Part shown: piece after piece, positions 7,367 to 13,693 of the stretch
Layout: the number at the start of each line of letters is the position of its first letter
Numbering within the stretch: position 1 is the first letter of the stretch
NCBI GenBank assembly: GCA_007127655.1
Contig: SKYX01000276.1
Span: 1-13,693, forward strand
Length of the DNA stretch: 13,693 bases
Origin: Desulfonatronum sp.
GTDB taxonomy: Bacteria; Desulfobacterota; Desulfovibrionia; Desulfovibrionales; Desulfonatronaceae
Direction of reading: 5' to 3'
The notes under the pieces: model-generated
Told to the model about the DNA's origin: nothing
The model's input: only the letters and a program-made list of their open reading frames with translations
Databases searched by the model: none
Program-made: the position numbers and the translations under genes

Positions 7367-7926
7367 CGGCCTGACTCGTTTTGCTGGATTGTTGAATTGG
7401 AACAGACGGTTCGATCATTCGGAAAAATTGAACGTTTGATCCGCTTGACCCAAACCTCGCCCGTATGACTCAAAAAGTATATTTTTCGCCCCACTGGACC
7501 TCCGACATCCGAAGCCATGACCCGTAGCCCGGCCCGTTCCAGTTCCATGATCGCCATCTGAACGTTCTTGCGTCCAACGCTGCAAGAGGAAGAACTTTTA
7601 CCGCCGGTAAATCCGAACAGTTCCGCACCGCCGAAGACCTTGATCTGAATGTCCTTGCGCCGCCCACCATGTCGCTCCACCGCGGACAGAATACTTTGAA
7701 TGGAATGGTTCACAAACCGACAAGGCTGCCTGGCGATACGCTCGCCGTCATATTCCGCCGAGTCAGGAAGCAAAGCGTGAAATATGCCCCCCAGGCGGAT
7801 GGTCGGCTGATAAAAGGAAACCGCGACGCAGGACCCCAAAACCGTGCAGACCAGCGTCGGATCCTTGGACAGGAAACATTCCCCGATATGGAGATGAAAA
7901 ACAGGATAGTTCGAAAAATCCGTCAT
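7363..7926 (-). CDS. cheD: Chemoreceptor glutamine deamidase CheD
   Basis: CheD deamidates receptor glutamines to glutamates (EC 3.5.1.44), and in some bacteria it also interacts with CheC. The 187 residues show the family core: TVLGSCVAV with the nucleophile C33, GGIFHALLP with H50 (17 residues on, as in Thermotoga CheD), KVFGGAELF, and the C-terminal [10 protein letters not shown]...GEVWVK. The C-terminal 25 residues are a basic/Ser-Asn-rich tail beyond the usual end. The ATG at 7926 has a modest AAGG site about 8 bases upstream. The stop overlaps the cheB start by 4 bp. A sigma-70-like promoter is visible about 100 bases upstream, so cheD-cheB is probably its own transcription unit, though read-through from the radical SAM gene is possible. 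Confidence 0.96.
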   Translation of the reverse strand: MTDFSNYPVFHLHIGECFLSKDPTLVCTVLGSCVAVSFYQPTIRLGGIFHALLPDSAEYDGERIARQPCRFVNHSIQSILSAVERHGGRRKDIQIKVFGGAELFGFTGGKSSSSCSVGRKNVQMAIMELERAGLRVMASDVGGPVGRKIYFLSHTGEVWVKRIKRSIFPNDRTVCSNSTIQQNESGR

Positions 7927-8025
7927 TTGATATACCTTGTTCCCACCCCTTCATGCGCAGGCGATACTCACGACCCTTGTCCCTTCACAAGAAGGCTTCG
8001 ACGAAAAACATCGCGGCGCATGTCA

Positions 8026-8054
8026 AGGATACCCTACTTCATCAAGGCTATCAA
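8026..8054 (-). promoter_or_regulatory. Candidate sigma-70 promoter for cheD-cheB
   Basis: On the - strand TTGATA (8054-8049) and TATCCT (8031-8026) are separated by exactly 17 bases, matching 5/6 and 4/6 of the consensus boxes. Transcription would start near 8019, leaving a leader of about 90 bases before cheD. A second consensus -35 (TTGACA, 8026-8021) overlaps it but has no -10 partner. Confidence 0.35.
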
Positions 8055-8095
8055 TCCGTAAGCAAAAGTATCTCCTCGCATCGCCAGCCCATGGA

Positions 8096-9751
8096 TCAAT
8101 AAGCGATTACCGGACGCTGTCGAAAAAACGGAGCGTGATTGGAGGTGAACAAGGGCGGATCGCGGCGTAAAATCGCGGCGATAGCCGGGTGCCGTCGGAA
8201 CTCCCGGTCCAGAAATCGACGTACCAAGGGACGATCCCAGCCCTTGGGATGCTGAAAGCCGGCATAGAGGGAAAGATCGTCATCGTACGGCAAAACCTCC
8301 AATCCGGCCCGCCCTCGTCCGGCCAACGGCAGATTGAACAAGGCCAGATTCAGAAAGCTGATCGCGGGGCTGTTCCGGACCGTGAATTCCAGAGTGGCCC
8401 GGGCCTCCTGTTCGGATTCCGAAGGCGTACCGAAGAGCAGATAGACGTAGGTGGATATCTCTTCAGCGCGCAGACTCTCCAGCACCCGTTCGGCCAAGGC
8501 CAGATCCACGCCCTTGCTTTCCCGGTCCAGGACGGTCTGACTGCCGGACTCCAGGCCCAGCTTGAGCATCACGCAGCCGGCTCCGCGCAGGGCGCGACAG
8601 TAGTCTGGATCAGCGAGATGGGGAGCGAATCGAACGAAGCCGTACCAGGGCGCTCCGGGCGGGTTGAGGATCAATTCGTCCAACAGGGCGGGACTGAGGG
8701 CGTTGTCCACCAGATGGATCAGTACTGGCCGATGCTTTTGGACCAGCAAACGCAGCTCCCGGCTTGCTCTGCTCCGCCCCACGGGAACGTACCGATTGCC
8801 TTCCGCCGGTTCCGGGCAAAAGGCGCATCGATTCCAGTAGCACCCGCGGGAAGCGGCATACGGCAGAATCAGTCCCGGCGAGAAATAGTCGCTAAGCGGG
8901 AAAAGGCCGTACTCTGGAAAACCATGGGCAGGAGTTCCGGCGCCGTCCACACCGAACCAGGCCGACAAGGCGGCCTCCCCCGGCCCGGAAATCACGGCGT
9001 CCATCAGCCCGTCGAAAAGGCCGTCGAACGGCCCCAAGTTATTGTCCCCGATCTCCTGAGCGGCGTTCTTCCCAAAAGAATTCACGAACGTTCCCGCCGG
9101 AATCAGCTCGCACTCATCCCGATGCCTCGTCCCTTGGGCCGACCTCCCGGCCCAGGAGGTGACCAGCCCCCCGCCCAAAAGAATCGCCACGTCCGGCCAG
9201 CGGCGGCGGATAAAGCCGATCAGGGCGAAAGCGCACAGGGCCTGGCTCAGATAGTTCAGGGAAATTCCCACGGCCTCAGGCTGAAACGTCTCCATGGCCC
9301 GGATCAGCCGGGGCGCGAGAACCGGTATAAAGGGATTGGCTTCCGGCGTTTCCGCGGCCCGGAGCAGATCCCGGCTACGAGTAGGGGCCAGCTGATCATC
9401 CTGATAATTGGCCAGGGAAATCCGGATGCCCATGTCTGAACCGCCCGGAACGGACCGCTCCACAAGGCGATTCAGGTCAGCCACCACCCGCGAGTAGCGA
9501 TCCGGCGAGTCATAGGTCTCCCTCCTGCGGATCGAGTCGAGGTTGTGGTCTCGATGGCGCACGGCCCGCCGGGTCCAGGAGTCCTCCCCAGACACCTCGC
9601 CGCGCACCAGTCCCTCCAGCCCTTCCAGATTCAGATCCAGAACTCCGCACTCCACCCCGGCCCGCTCCAGGGTTCCGACCAACGCGGCAATGCCTCCCGG
9701 AGGTTCGCAAGCCTTGGCCACCGGAGGGTGGAGGAAAAGGATGGAAGGCAA
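8096..9751 (-). CDS. B12-binding-type radical SAM protein with a C-x4-C-x2-C motif
   Basis: A 551-residue protein of the cobalamin-domain radical SAM class. The N-terminus (ILFLHPP, then PPGGIAALVGTLERAG) is the Rossmann-like start typical of these enzymes, but the DxHxxG cobalamin lower-ligand motif is not evident, so B12 binding is doubtful. The Fe-S motif is GCYWNRCAFCP with C304, C309 and C312. Spacing is x4 then x2, not the usual x3 then x2. KLGLESGSQ (397-405) and VYLLFGTPSE (436-445) match downstream SAM-barrel strands. The start must be TTG at 9751, immediately after the pgm stop and in the same frame: the conserved first strand begins there and no Met follows until residue 107. The Shine-Dalgarno is poor. 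It is probably co-transcribed with pgm. Substrate is unknown, and no obvious precursor peptide or partner enzyme lies nearby. Confidence 0.88.
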   Translation of the reverse strand: MPSILFLHPPVAKACEPPGGIAALVGTLERAGVECGVLDLNLEGLEGLVRGEVSGEDSWTRRAVRHRDHNLDSIRRRETYDSPDRYSRVVADLNRLVERSVPGGSDMGIRISLANYQDDQLAPTRSRDLLRAAETPEANPFIPVLAPRLIRAMETFQPEAVGISLNYLSQALCAFALIGFIRRRWPDVAILLGGGLVTSWAGRSAQGTRHRDECELIPAGTFVNSFGKNAAQEIGDNNLGPFDGLFDGLMDAVISGPGEAALSAWFGVDGAGTPAHGFPEYGLFPLSDYFSPGLILPYAASRGCYWNRCAFCPEPAEGNRYVPVGRSRASRELRLLVQKHRPVLIHLVDNALSPALLDELILNPPGAPWYGFVRFAPHLADPDYCRALRGAGCVMLKLGLESGSQTVLDRESKGVDLALAERVLESLRAEEISTYVYLLFGTPSESEQEARATLEFTVRNSPAISFLNLALFNLPLAGRGRAGLEVLPYDDDLSLYAGFQHPKGWDRPLVRRFLDREFRRHPAIAAILRRDPPLFTSNHAPFFRQRPVIAY

Positions 9752-11404
9752 TCAGGCTGCCCCGGCCGCCTGAAACGCGGCGTCCACCAGAGCCTGGGCC
9801 TCTTCCGCCAATTGCTCCAGGTGGGCCTGGTCGCGGAAACTTTCAATATAGATTTTATAGATGTCCTCGGTTCCCGACGGCCGGGCCGCGAACCAGCCAT
9901 TGGCCGCGACCACCTTCAGGCCTCCGATGGAAGCGTCGTTGCCCGGGGCGTTGGTCAACACGGCCGTGATCGGCTCCCCGGCCAGCGTATCCGCCCGGAC
10001 CATCTCCGGGGTCATGGATTTGAAAGCCTTTTTCCGGGCCAGATCCGCCGGGGCTGAACGCCGCTCATAGACCGGACGGCCCAGCTTGTCCGCCAGCCCG
10101 TCGTACAACTCCTGAGGCGTCTTGCCGGTCACGGCCAGCATTTCCGCGGCCAGCATATCCATGACCAGCCCGTCCTTGTCCGTGGTCCAGACCGTGCCGT
10201 CCTTGCGCAGAAAAGACGCTCCGGCGCTTTCCTCGCAGCCCAGTCCCAGACTGCCGTCCAGCAAGCCCGACACAAACCACTTGAAGCCCACGGGCACTTC
10301 ATGCACCTCCCGGCCCAGAGAGGCGGCCACTCGGTCCAGCATGGAGCTGGTGACCACGGTCTTGCCCACTCGCGCCTTTGCGCTCCATTGCGGACGATGG
10401 GCGAAGAGATAGGCCGCGGCGGCGGACAGATAGTGGTTCGGGTTCATCAACCCGGCCGGGGTGACGATGCCGTGGCGGTCATAGTCCGGGTCGTTGCCGA
10501 AGCAGAGGTCGAAGCGGTTCTTTTGCTCCAAAAGCTTGGCCATGGCATAGGGGGAAGAGCAATCCATGCGGATCACCCCGTCCTTGTCCAGGGGCATGAA
10601 GGCGAAGCGCGGGTCCAGGTCCGTATTCACCACGGTCAGGTCCAGACCATACCGCTCGGCCAAGGGTGCCCAAAAGGCGATCCCCGCACCGCCCATGGGG
10701 TCCACGCCCAGGTGAGGCTTGGCCCGGGCAATGGCTTCCATGTCCACCACATTGGCCAGATCCGCGATATATGGCGTGATATAATCATATTCCTGGACGG
10801 TCTTGGCGGCCAAAGCCCGCGCAAGGGACACGCGTCTCACGCCGCGCAGATTCTGCTCCAGCAGTTCGTTGGCCCGATTCTCCACGACCTTGGTTACGTC
10901 CGTGTCCGCCGGGCCGCCGTGGGGTGGATTGTATTTGAATCCGCCATGTTCCGGAGGATTATGGCTGGGCGTGATCACCACTCCGTCGGCCCGGATTCCG
11001 GCATGGTCCCGATTGAAGGTCAAAATCGCGTGGGAAATCACCGGGGTGGGGGTGTAGCCCATCCCTTTCTGGATCATGACCTGAACGTCGTTGGCCGCGA
11101 ACACCTCCAGGGCCGTGGCCAGAGCCGCTTCGGACAAGGCGTGCGTGTCCATGCCCAGAAACAACGGCCCGGTTATTCCGGCCTTGGCCCGGTACTCACA
11201 GACCGCCTGCGTCACGGCCAGGATGTGCGCCTCGTTGAAGGAGCATGCCTCGGCCACGCCGCGATGTCCCGAGGTGCCGAAAGCCACTCGTTCCTCGGCA
11301 CGACTCGGGTCCGGCTCCAGAGTGTAGTACCGGGAAAGAGCGCGGGGAATATTTGGCAGCATGTCTTGAGGGGCAGGTTTTCCGGCCAAAGGATGAACGG
11401 GCAT
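9752..11404 (-). CDS. pgm: Phosphoglucomutase (alpha-D-glucose phosphate-specific)
   Basis: Pgm interconverts glucose 1-phosphate and glucose 6-phosphate (EC 5.4.2.2), linking glycolysis to UDP-glucose, glycogen and envelope sugars. The 550 residues align almost end to end with E. coli Pgm (546). Visible motifs are FGTSGHRG (42-49), the phosphoserine loop TPSHNP with S147, the Mg site DPDYD (D305, D307, D309), the sugar loop EESAG (391-395) and the phosphate-binding loop RPSGTE (508-513). ATG 11404 is chosen from the match to the family N-terminus and from AGGAGG with a 4-base spacer; the open frame to 11557 upstream is ignored. The TGA at 9754-9752 is followed at once by the radical SAM TTG start in the same frame. 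It is divergent from the lysozyme-like gene. Confidence 0.97.
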   Translation of the reverse strand: MPVHPLAGKPAPQDMLPNIPRALSRYYTLEPDPSRAEERVAFGTSGHRGVAEACSFNEAHILAVTQAVCEYRAKAGITGPLFLGMDTHALSEAALATALEVFAANDVQVMIQKGMGYTPTPVISHAILTFNRDHAGIRADGVVITPSHNPPEHGGFKYNPPHGGPADTDVTKVVENRANELLEQNLRGVRRVSLARALAAKTVQEYDYITPYIADLANVVDMEAIARAKPHLGVDPMGGAGIAFWAPLAERYGLDLTVVNTDLDPRFAFMPLDKDGVIRMDCSSPYAMAKLLEQKNRFDLCFGNDPDYDRHGIVTPAGLMNPNHYLSAAAAYLFAHRPQWSAKARVGKTVVTSSMLDRVAASLGREVHEVPVGFKWFVSGLLDGSLGLGCEESAGASFLRKDGTVWTTDKDGLVMDMLAAEMLAVTGKTPQELYDGLADKLGRPVYERRSAPADLARKKAFKSMTPEMVRADTLAGEPITAVLTNAPGNDASIGGLKVVAANGWFAARPSGTEDIYKIYIESFRDQAHLEQLAEEAQALVDAAFQAAGAA

Positions 11405-11415
11405 GGGGCCTCCTG

Positions 11416-11488
11416 GAATTGTTGAGAGGAAAGGGGACAACGCCAACAACGGCTGGCCCGATTTTTGTAAAACTTCAGAGAACAATTC
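11416..11488. repeat. Separated 8-bp inverted repeat between divergent genes
   Basis: GAATTGTT (11416-11423) and its exact complement AACAATTC (11481-11488) lie 57 bases apart near the two gene starts. A shared regulator binding as a loop is conceivable, but a chance match cannot be excluded from this one copy. Confidence 0.3.
11453..11469 (+). promoter_or_regulatory. Sigma-54-like promoter of the lysozyme-like gene
   Basis: CTGGCCCG-ATTT-TTGTA compares with the sigma-54 consensus YTGGCACG-N4-TTGCW. Only two positions differ: A to C in the -24 element and C to T at -12. Transcription would start near 11479, leaving about 28 bases of leader containing the AAGGA site at 11495-11499. The T at -12 weakens the case, since GC there is the most conserved part. 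Confidence 0.4.
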
Positions 11489-11492
11489 ACAA
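11464..11492 (-). promoter_or_regulatory. Weak sigma-70 candidate for pgm
   Basis: On the - strand TTGTGA (11492-11487), 17 bases, then TACAAA (11469-11464) match 4/6 and 4/6 of the consensus. Transcription would begin near 11457, about 50 bases before the pgm start. It overlaps the sigma-54-like element of the divergent gene, so if both are real the two polymerases would compete. Confidence 0.25.
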
Positions 11493-11506
11493 CCAAGGAT
11501 GAGGAG

Positions 11507-12976
11507 ATGATCGTCAATCAACCCTGGCCGCCTTTGCTCTTCCCCGGCCAACAGCACAGCCCGTCCCCGCTCTCAGGGCAATCGCCGGGATCGGAGCAGC
11601 GTCAAAACGCCGACTTTTTGGCCGAGATGCTCAAGATGTCCTTGAACGCCTCGGCCATTCAATCCATAGGCGACCTTCCCCACCAGAAAGGCGGGCCATC
11701 CTCCGACCCAACAACGCAAGTATTGATGGGCCAATCTCCCTTGTCACACATGAGCCGGAAAGACGCCTCGACACAAGTCGGCCCGGAAACACCTGCGGGA
11801 ATACTCCCAGGAAAATTCCCGGAGTCGATGTCGAAAACAGTCTTGGAACACATTCCGGAATCACTGCAAAAGACCGTGCTGAACTCTCTCGCCCCAATGC
11901 TGAACGGAACCGGCGCTCCAGGAGCAGGTGGCCCTGACCCCCTCTCCCAGTTGATCGGTCACGTCACCGGCTCCACGCAAAACCCCTCGGCAAGCTCCCT
12001 GATCGGCTCTCCTGCCGCTCTGGTCGCCCTGATTCAGTCCGCGGTGGTGCAACCGCCCTCACCCCCCGCGCCGTCGCCCGCGAATCCGTCCACCCTGCGC
12101 CGGGCCATTTCCGCCTACACGCCCCACTATTCAGCGGACGGCTTGCGCCAAAAAATTGACCATTCAACTCGCAGAAATTTGGGCCCGGCCCACCCCGGCC
12201 ACGCGACACCGACCGAGCGGCTGCATGCCGGGCGCAGCGGGACGGCGGACGGAGGAACATCGATCCAGGCCGCGCCCCCCTTCCGGGAACAAATGGGCAC
12301 TGTCCGAACAGAGGAAAGCACTTTGCAGACCGGGGCCGGTCCCGAACCGACCCAGCCAGGGATTTTGGCGGCCCGCTTTGAATCCGCCAATCGCCCGAAC
12401 GCCATCGGCTATGATCGTCTCGGCGGCACCTGCTACGGGACGTACCAGTTATCCTCCAGGATGGGCGGGTTGGACGCCTTTCTCAAATTCCTGGACACCG
12501 AGGCCCCTCAATGGGCCAAGCGGCTCCGCGAGGCGGGGCCGGCCAACACCAAGGGCCGCACCGGAGCCATGCCCTCGGAATGGAAGCGCATCCACCGCGA
12601 AAACCCGGAACGGTTTGCCGGGCTACAGCACGCCTTCACCCAGAAAACCTACTACGATCCCGCGGCCAACCTGATAAATCTCCGCACCGGCATCGATCCG
12701 AACCAGGCTTCCCCGGCCCTGCGGGAAGTACTCTGGAGCACGGCGGTGCAGCACGGCGTCAACGGAGCCGCAAACATCTTCCAACGCGCCCTGGACACCG
12801 TTTCTGCCAACGCCCCCCCTCGCGAGAGCGACCTGATCCAGGCCATCTACAACGAGCGGAAAACCCGATTCACCGGCTCCACCCAGGCCGTGCGCTCCGC
12901 GGTCCAGAACCGCTTCGAGCAGGAAATGCAGCTGGCCCTGGCCTTGTTGCCCGAAGAGCGGGATGTCTTGGTCTGA
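11507..12976 (+). CDS. Lysozyme-like (VgrG-related type) protein with long disordered N-terminus
   Basis: 489 residues in two parts. Residues 1-285 are rich in Pro, Ser, Gly and Gln, with no signal peptide or membrane segment and only short amphipathic stretches (36-52, 107-133, 145-180). Residues 286-480 form a compact domain with [14 protein letters not shown] (290-303), CYGTYQLSS (309-317), WSTAVQHG (410-417) and LIQAIYNER (443-451). This pattern recalls VgrG-related and phage-type lysozyme-like domains, in which a Glu before the G-x-YGTYQ loop is a candidate catalytic residue (E292 here). A peptidoglycan-cutting role, perhaps in building an envelope-spanning machine such as a flagellum or secretion apparatus, is inference. 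AAGGA sits 7 bases before ATG 11507. It is divergent from pgm behind a sigma-54-like element. The domain call is moderate; the biological role is unknown. Confidence 0.75.
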   Translation: MIVNQPWPPLLFPGQQHSPSPLSGQSPGSEQRQNADFLAEMLKMSLNASAIQSIGDLPHQKGGPSSDPTTQVLMGQSPLSHMSRKDASTQVGPETPAGILPGKFPESMSKTVLEHIPESLQKTVLNSLAPMLNGTGAPGAGGPDPLSQLIGHVTGSTQNPSASSLIGSPAALVALIQSAVVQPPSPPAPSPANPSTLRRAISAYTPHYSADGLRQKIDHSTRRNLGPAHPGHATPTERLHAGRSGTADGGTSIQAAPPFREQMGTVRTEESTLQTGAGPEPTQPGILAARFESANRPNAIGYDRLGGTCYGTYQLSSRMGGLDAFLKFLDTEAPQWAKRLREAGPANTKGRTGAMPSEWKRIHRENPERFAGLQHAFTQKTYYDPAANLINLRTGIDPNQASPALREVLWSTAVQHGVNGAANIFQRALDTVSANAPPRESDLIQAIYNERKTRFTGSTQAVRSAVQNRFEQEMQLALALLPEERDVLV

Positions 12977-12980
12977 GCGG

Positions 12981-13019
12981 CCTGAATCATTTACCAGCTC
13001 CTGGCTGAGCACGGTCAGG
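12981..13019. other. Hairpin between convergent genes
   Basis: CCTGA (12981-12985) pairs with TCAGG (13015-13019), and inside it CCAG-CTC-CTGG (12994-13004) forms a small stem. It fills the 38-bp gap between convergent stop codons and overlaps the TGA of the - strand gene. No T-run follows on either strand, so intrinsic termination is unproven. Confidence 0.3.
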
Positions 13020-13308
13020 AAAAATCTCGCATGGAGCCGAAAAACGTCTCCAGGTCCCAGTCTTCACCGACCATCCGCTCAATATCCGTAAAGAACGCAT
13101 CCCATCCACTGATCTCCCCCAGTTTGGAACCGTTCTTGAAAACCTTGAACGTCGTCCCCTTGGGACACTTGGTCATGTTCACCTCCACCGAGGCCCCGGA
13201 GGGCATTTGCTCGGTCCAGTGCGCGGACCAGGACGTCCGATCCCCTTCGGTTTTCTTGTACTTCTCAAAAAATTCCTCAAACACGCGAACGATTTCCTGC
13301 TGATCCAT
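13015..13308 (-). CDS. Small acidic hypothetical protein
   Basis: I do not recognise this 97-residue protein. It is soluble-looking and acidic at both ends, with a Glu/Lys-rich helix (about 4-20), four Trp (27, 31, 69, 84) and a central strand-rich part (about 39-67, with KGTTFKVFKNGSKLGEISGW at 50-69), ending in Asp/Glu- and Phe-rich helices. It has one cysteine (48), no signal peptide and no metal-binding cluster. The start ATG 13308 has AGGAG 8 bases upstream, which strongly supports a real gene. It is convergent with the lysozyme-like gene and divergent from the Cys-rich gene. It could be a small regulatory or adaptor protein, but nothing in the sequence fixes a function. Confidence 0.75.
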   Translation of the reverse strand: MDQQEIVRVFEEFFEKYKKTEGDRTSWSAHWTEQMPSGASVEVNMTKCPKGTTFKVFKNGSKLGEISGWDAFFTDIERMVGEDWDLETFFGSMRDFS

Positions 13309-13512
13309 CCTGAAAACTCCTGTCTCGGCGTGAGCCGATTATGTTGGTTGGGTGCTGGATGTTTTCACGAAACAGGCGCATACTCAACACTTCAGTCCCT
13401 CACAACACGCATTTTGAGAGCCACATCGTGTCCACCAGTATCAGCCCTGCCTCCTCCCGGCATTGTCCATTCGGGATCATCACGACGATCAACGTCCGGG
13501 GGAGTATTTTCC
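13309..13512. promoter_or_regulatory. Divergent intergenic region with a small hairpin
   Basis: This 204-bp gap lies between two divergent genes. A TCGGC-GTGA-GCCGA hairpin (13325-13338) sits just upstream of the small-protein Shine-Dalgarno. On the - strand CATAAT (complement of ATTATG near 13338-13343) resembles a -10 box, but no -35 stands 16-18 bases away. No further gene is visible. Confidence 0.4.
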
Positions 13513-13693
13513 ATGCCGACTAAACCTTGCGTCGGGTGCGGCTGGTGTTGTCTCACGGACCAATGCATGGAATCCCACCGCAAGCACGGCTATCTGCCGC
13601 GTTGTCCGGAAATTGTCTGGGACGCGGAGAACGCTCGCTATAATTGTCGCCTGATGCAGGATCCCGTCAGCGGCGCGGCCTCGCGCAAGGCCC
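13513..13693 (+). CDS. Cys-rich protein, 3' end cut by the window
   Basis: The frame starts at ATG 13513, 8 bases after GGGGGAG, and stays open to the window end (60 codons seen). The visible part is very Cys-rich: C6, C9, C12, C13, C18, C31 and C45, beginning PCVGCGWCC. A C-x2-C-x2-C-C cluster near the N-terminus resembles zinc/iron-chelating YkgJ-type proteins, which probably bind metal in the cytoplasm. His22 and His25 may add ligands. No signal peptide is present. The arrangement could also be a small Fe-S or zinc-ribbon protein, and the missing C-terminus prevents a firm call. Ribosome-binding site, codon use and Cys conservation pattern make it a real gene. Confidence 0.7.
   Translation, partial: MPTKPCVGCGWCCLTDQCMESHRKHGYLPRCPEIVWDAENARYNCRLMQDPVSGAASRKA

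Noticed and set aside
6299..7468. 389-codon + strand frame, with similar ones over the TPR gene (4082-5161), radical SAM gene (8189-9439) and pgm (10301-11425)
   Set aside because: All are antisense shadows of recognised genes with no homologous motifs.
8096..9751. RiPP or natural-product cluster around the radical SAM protein
   Set aside because: No precursor peptide, transporter, protease or second modifying enzyme is next to it; the neighbours are pgm and cheD.

Overview
This is a GC-rich bacterial chromosomal window. Gene content, intergenic repeat style and strong Shine-Dalgarno sites fit a sulfate-reducer-type Desulfobacterota, most likely Desulfovibrionales. That placement is inferred from general familiarity, since no rRNA or phylogenetic marker lies here. 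I see no phage, transposase, CRISPR array, tRNA or rRNA. Most of the window is housekeeping and signalling genes.

Layout. At the left edge is an unrecognised + strand gene (to 461). A structured GGAAGGT-repeat spacer (471-582) follows and reaches into the last codons of aat. On the - strand lies an N-degron proteolysis cassette, in transcription order clpS, clpA, then a spacer with a perfect 28-bp palindrome, then aat. Aat adds Leu/Phe to protein N-termini, ClpS recognises them, and ClpA unfolds the substrate for ClpP, which is not in the window. Upstream of clpS on the same strand, and separated by a probable terminator, is a TPR protein with a receiver-like domain whose phosphorylatable Asp is a Glu. 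It is divergent from a CYTH-fold triphosphate enzyme on the + strand.

The CYTH gene runs convergently into cheB, with coding sequences overlapping by 47 bp. cheB follows cheD through a 4-bp ATGA overlap. These are the methylesterase and deamidase of chemoreceptor adaptation, and no other chemotaxis genes are visible. Upstream on the same strand lie a radical SAM protein with an unusual C-x4-C-x2-C cluster motif and pgm (phosphoglucomutase). The two share a reading frame and are separated by a single TGA followed directly by a TTG start.

Divergent from pgm, behind a sigma-54-like promoter, is a 489-residue protein with a long disordered N-terminus and a lysozyme-like C-terminal domain. It is convergent with a small acidic 97-residue orphan. 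A Cys-rich + strand gene runs off the right edge.

No clearly novel multi-gene system is evident. The best leads are the Asp-to-Glu receiver/TPR protein, the radical SAM gene and its junction with pgm, the sigma-54-linked lysozyme-like protein, and the two repeat structures flanking aat.
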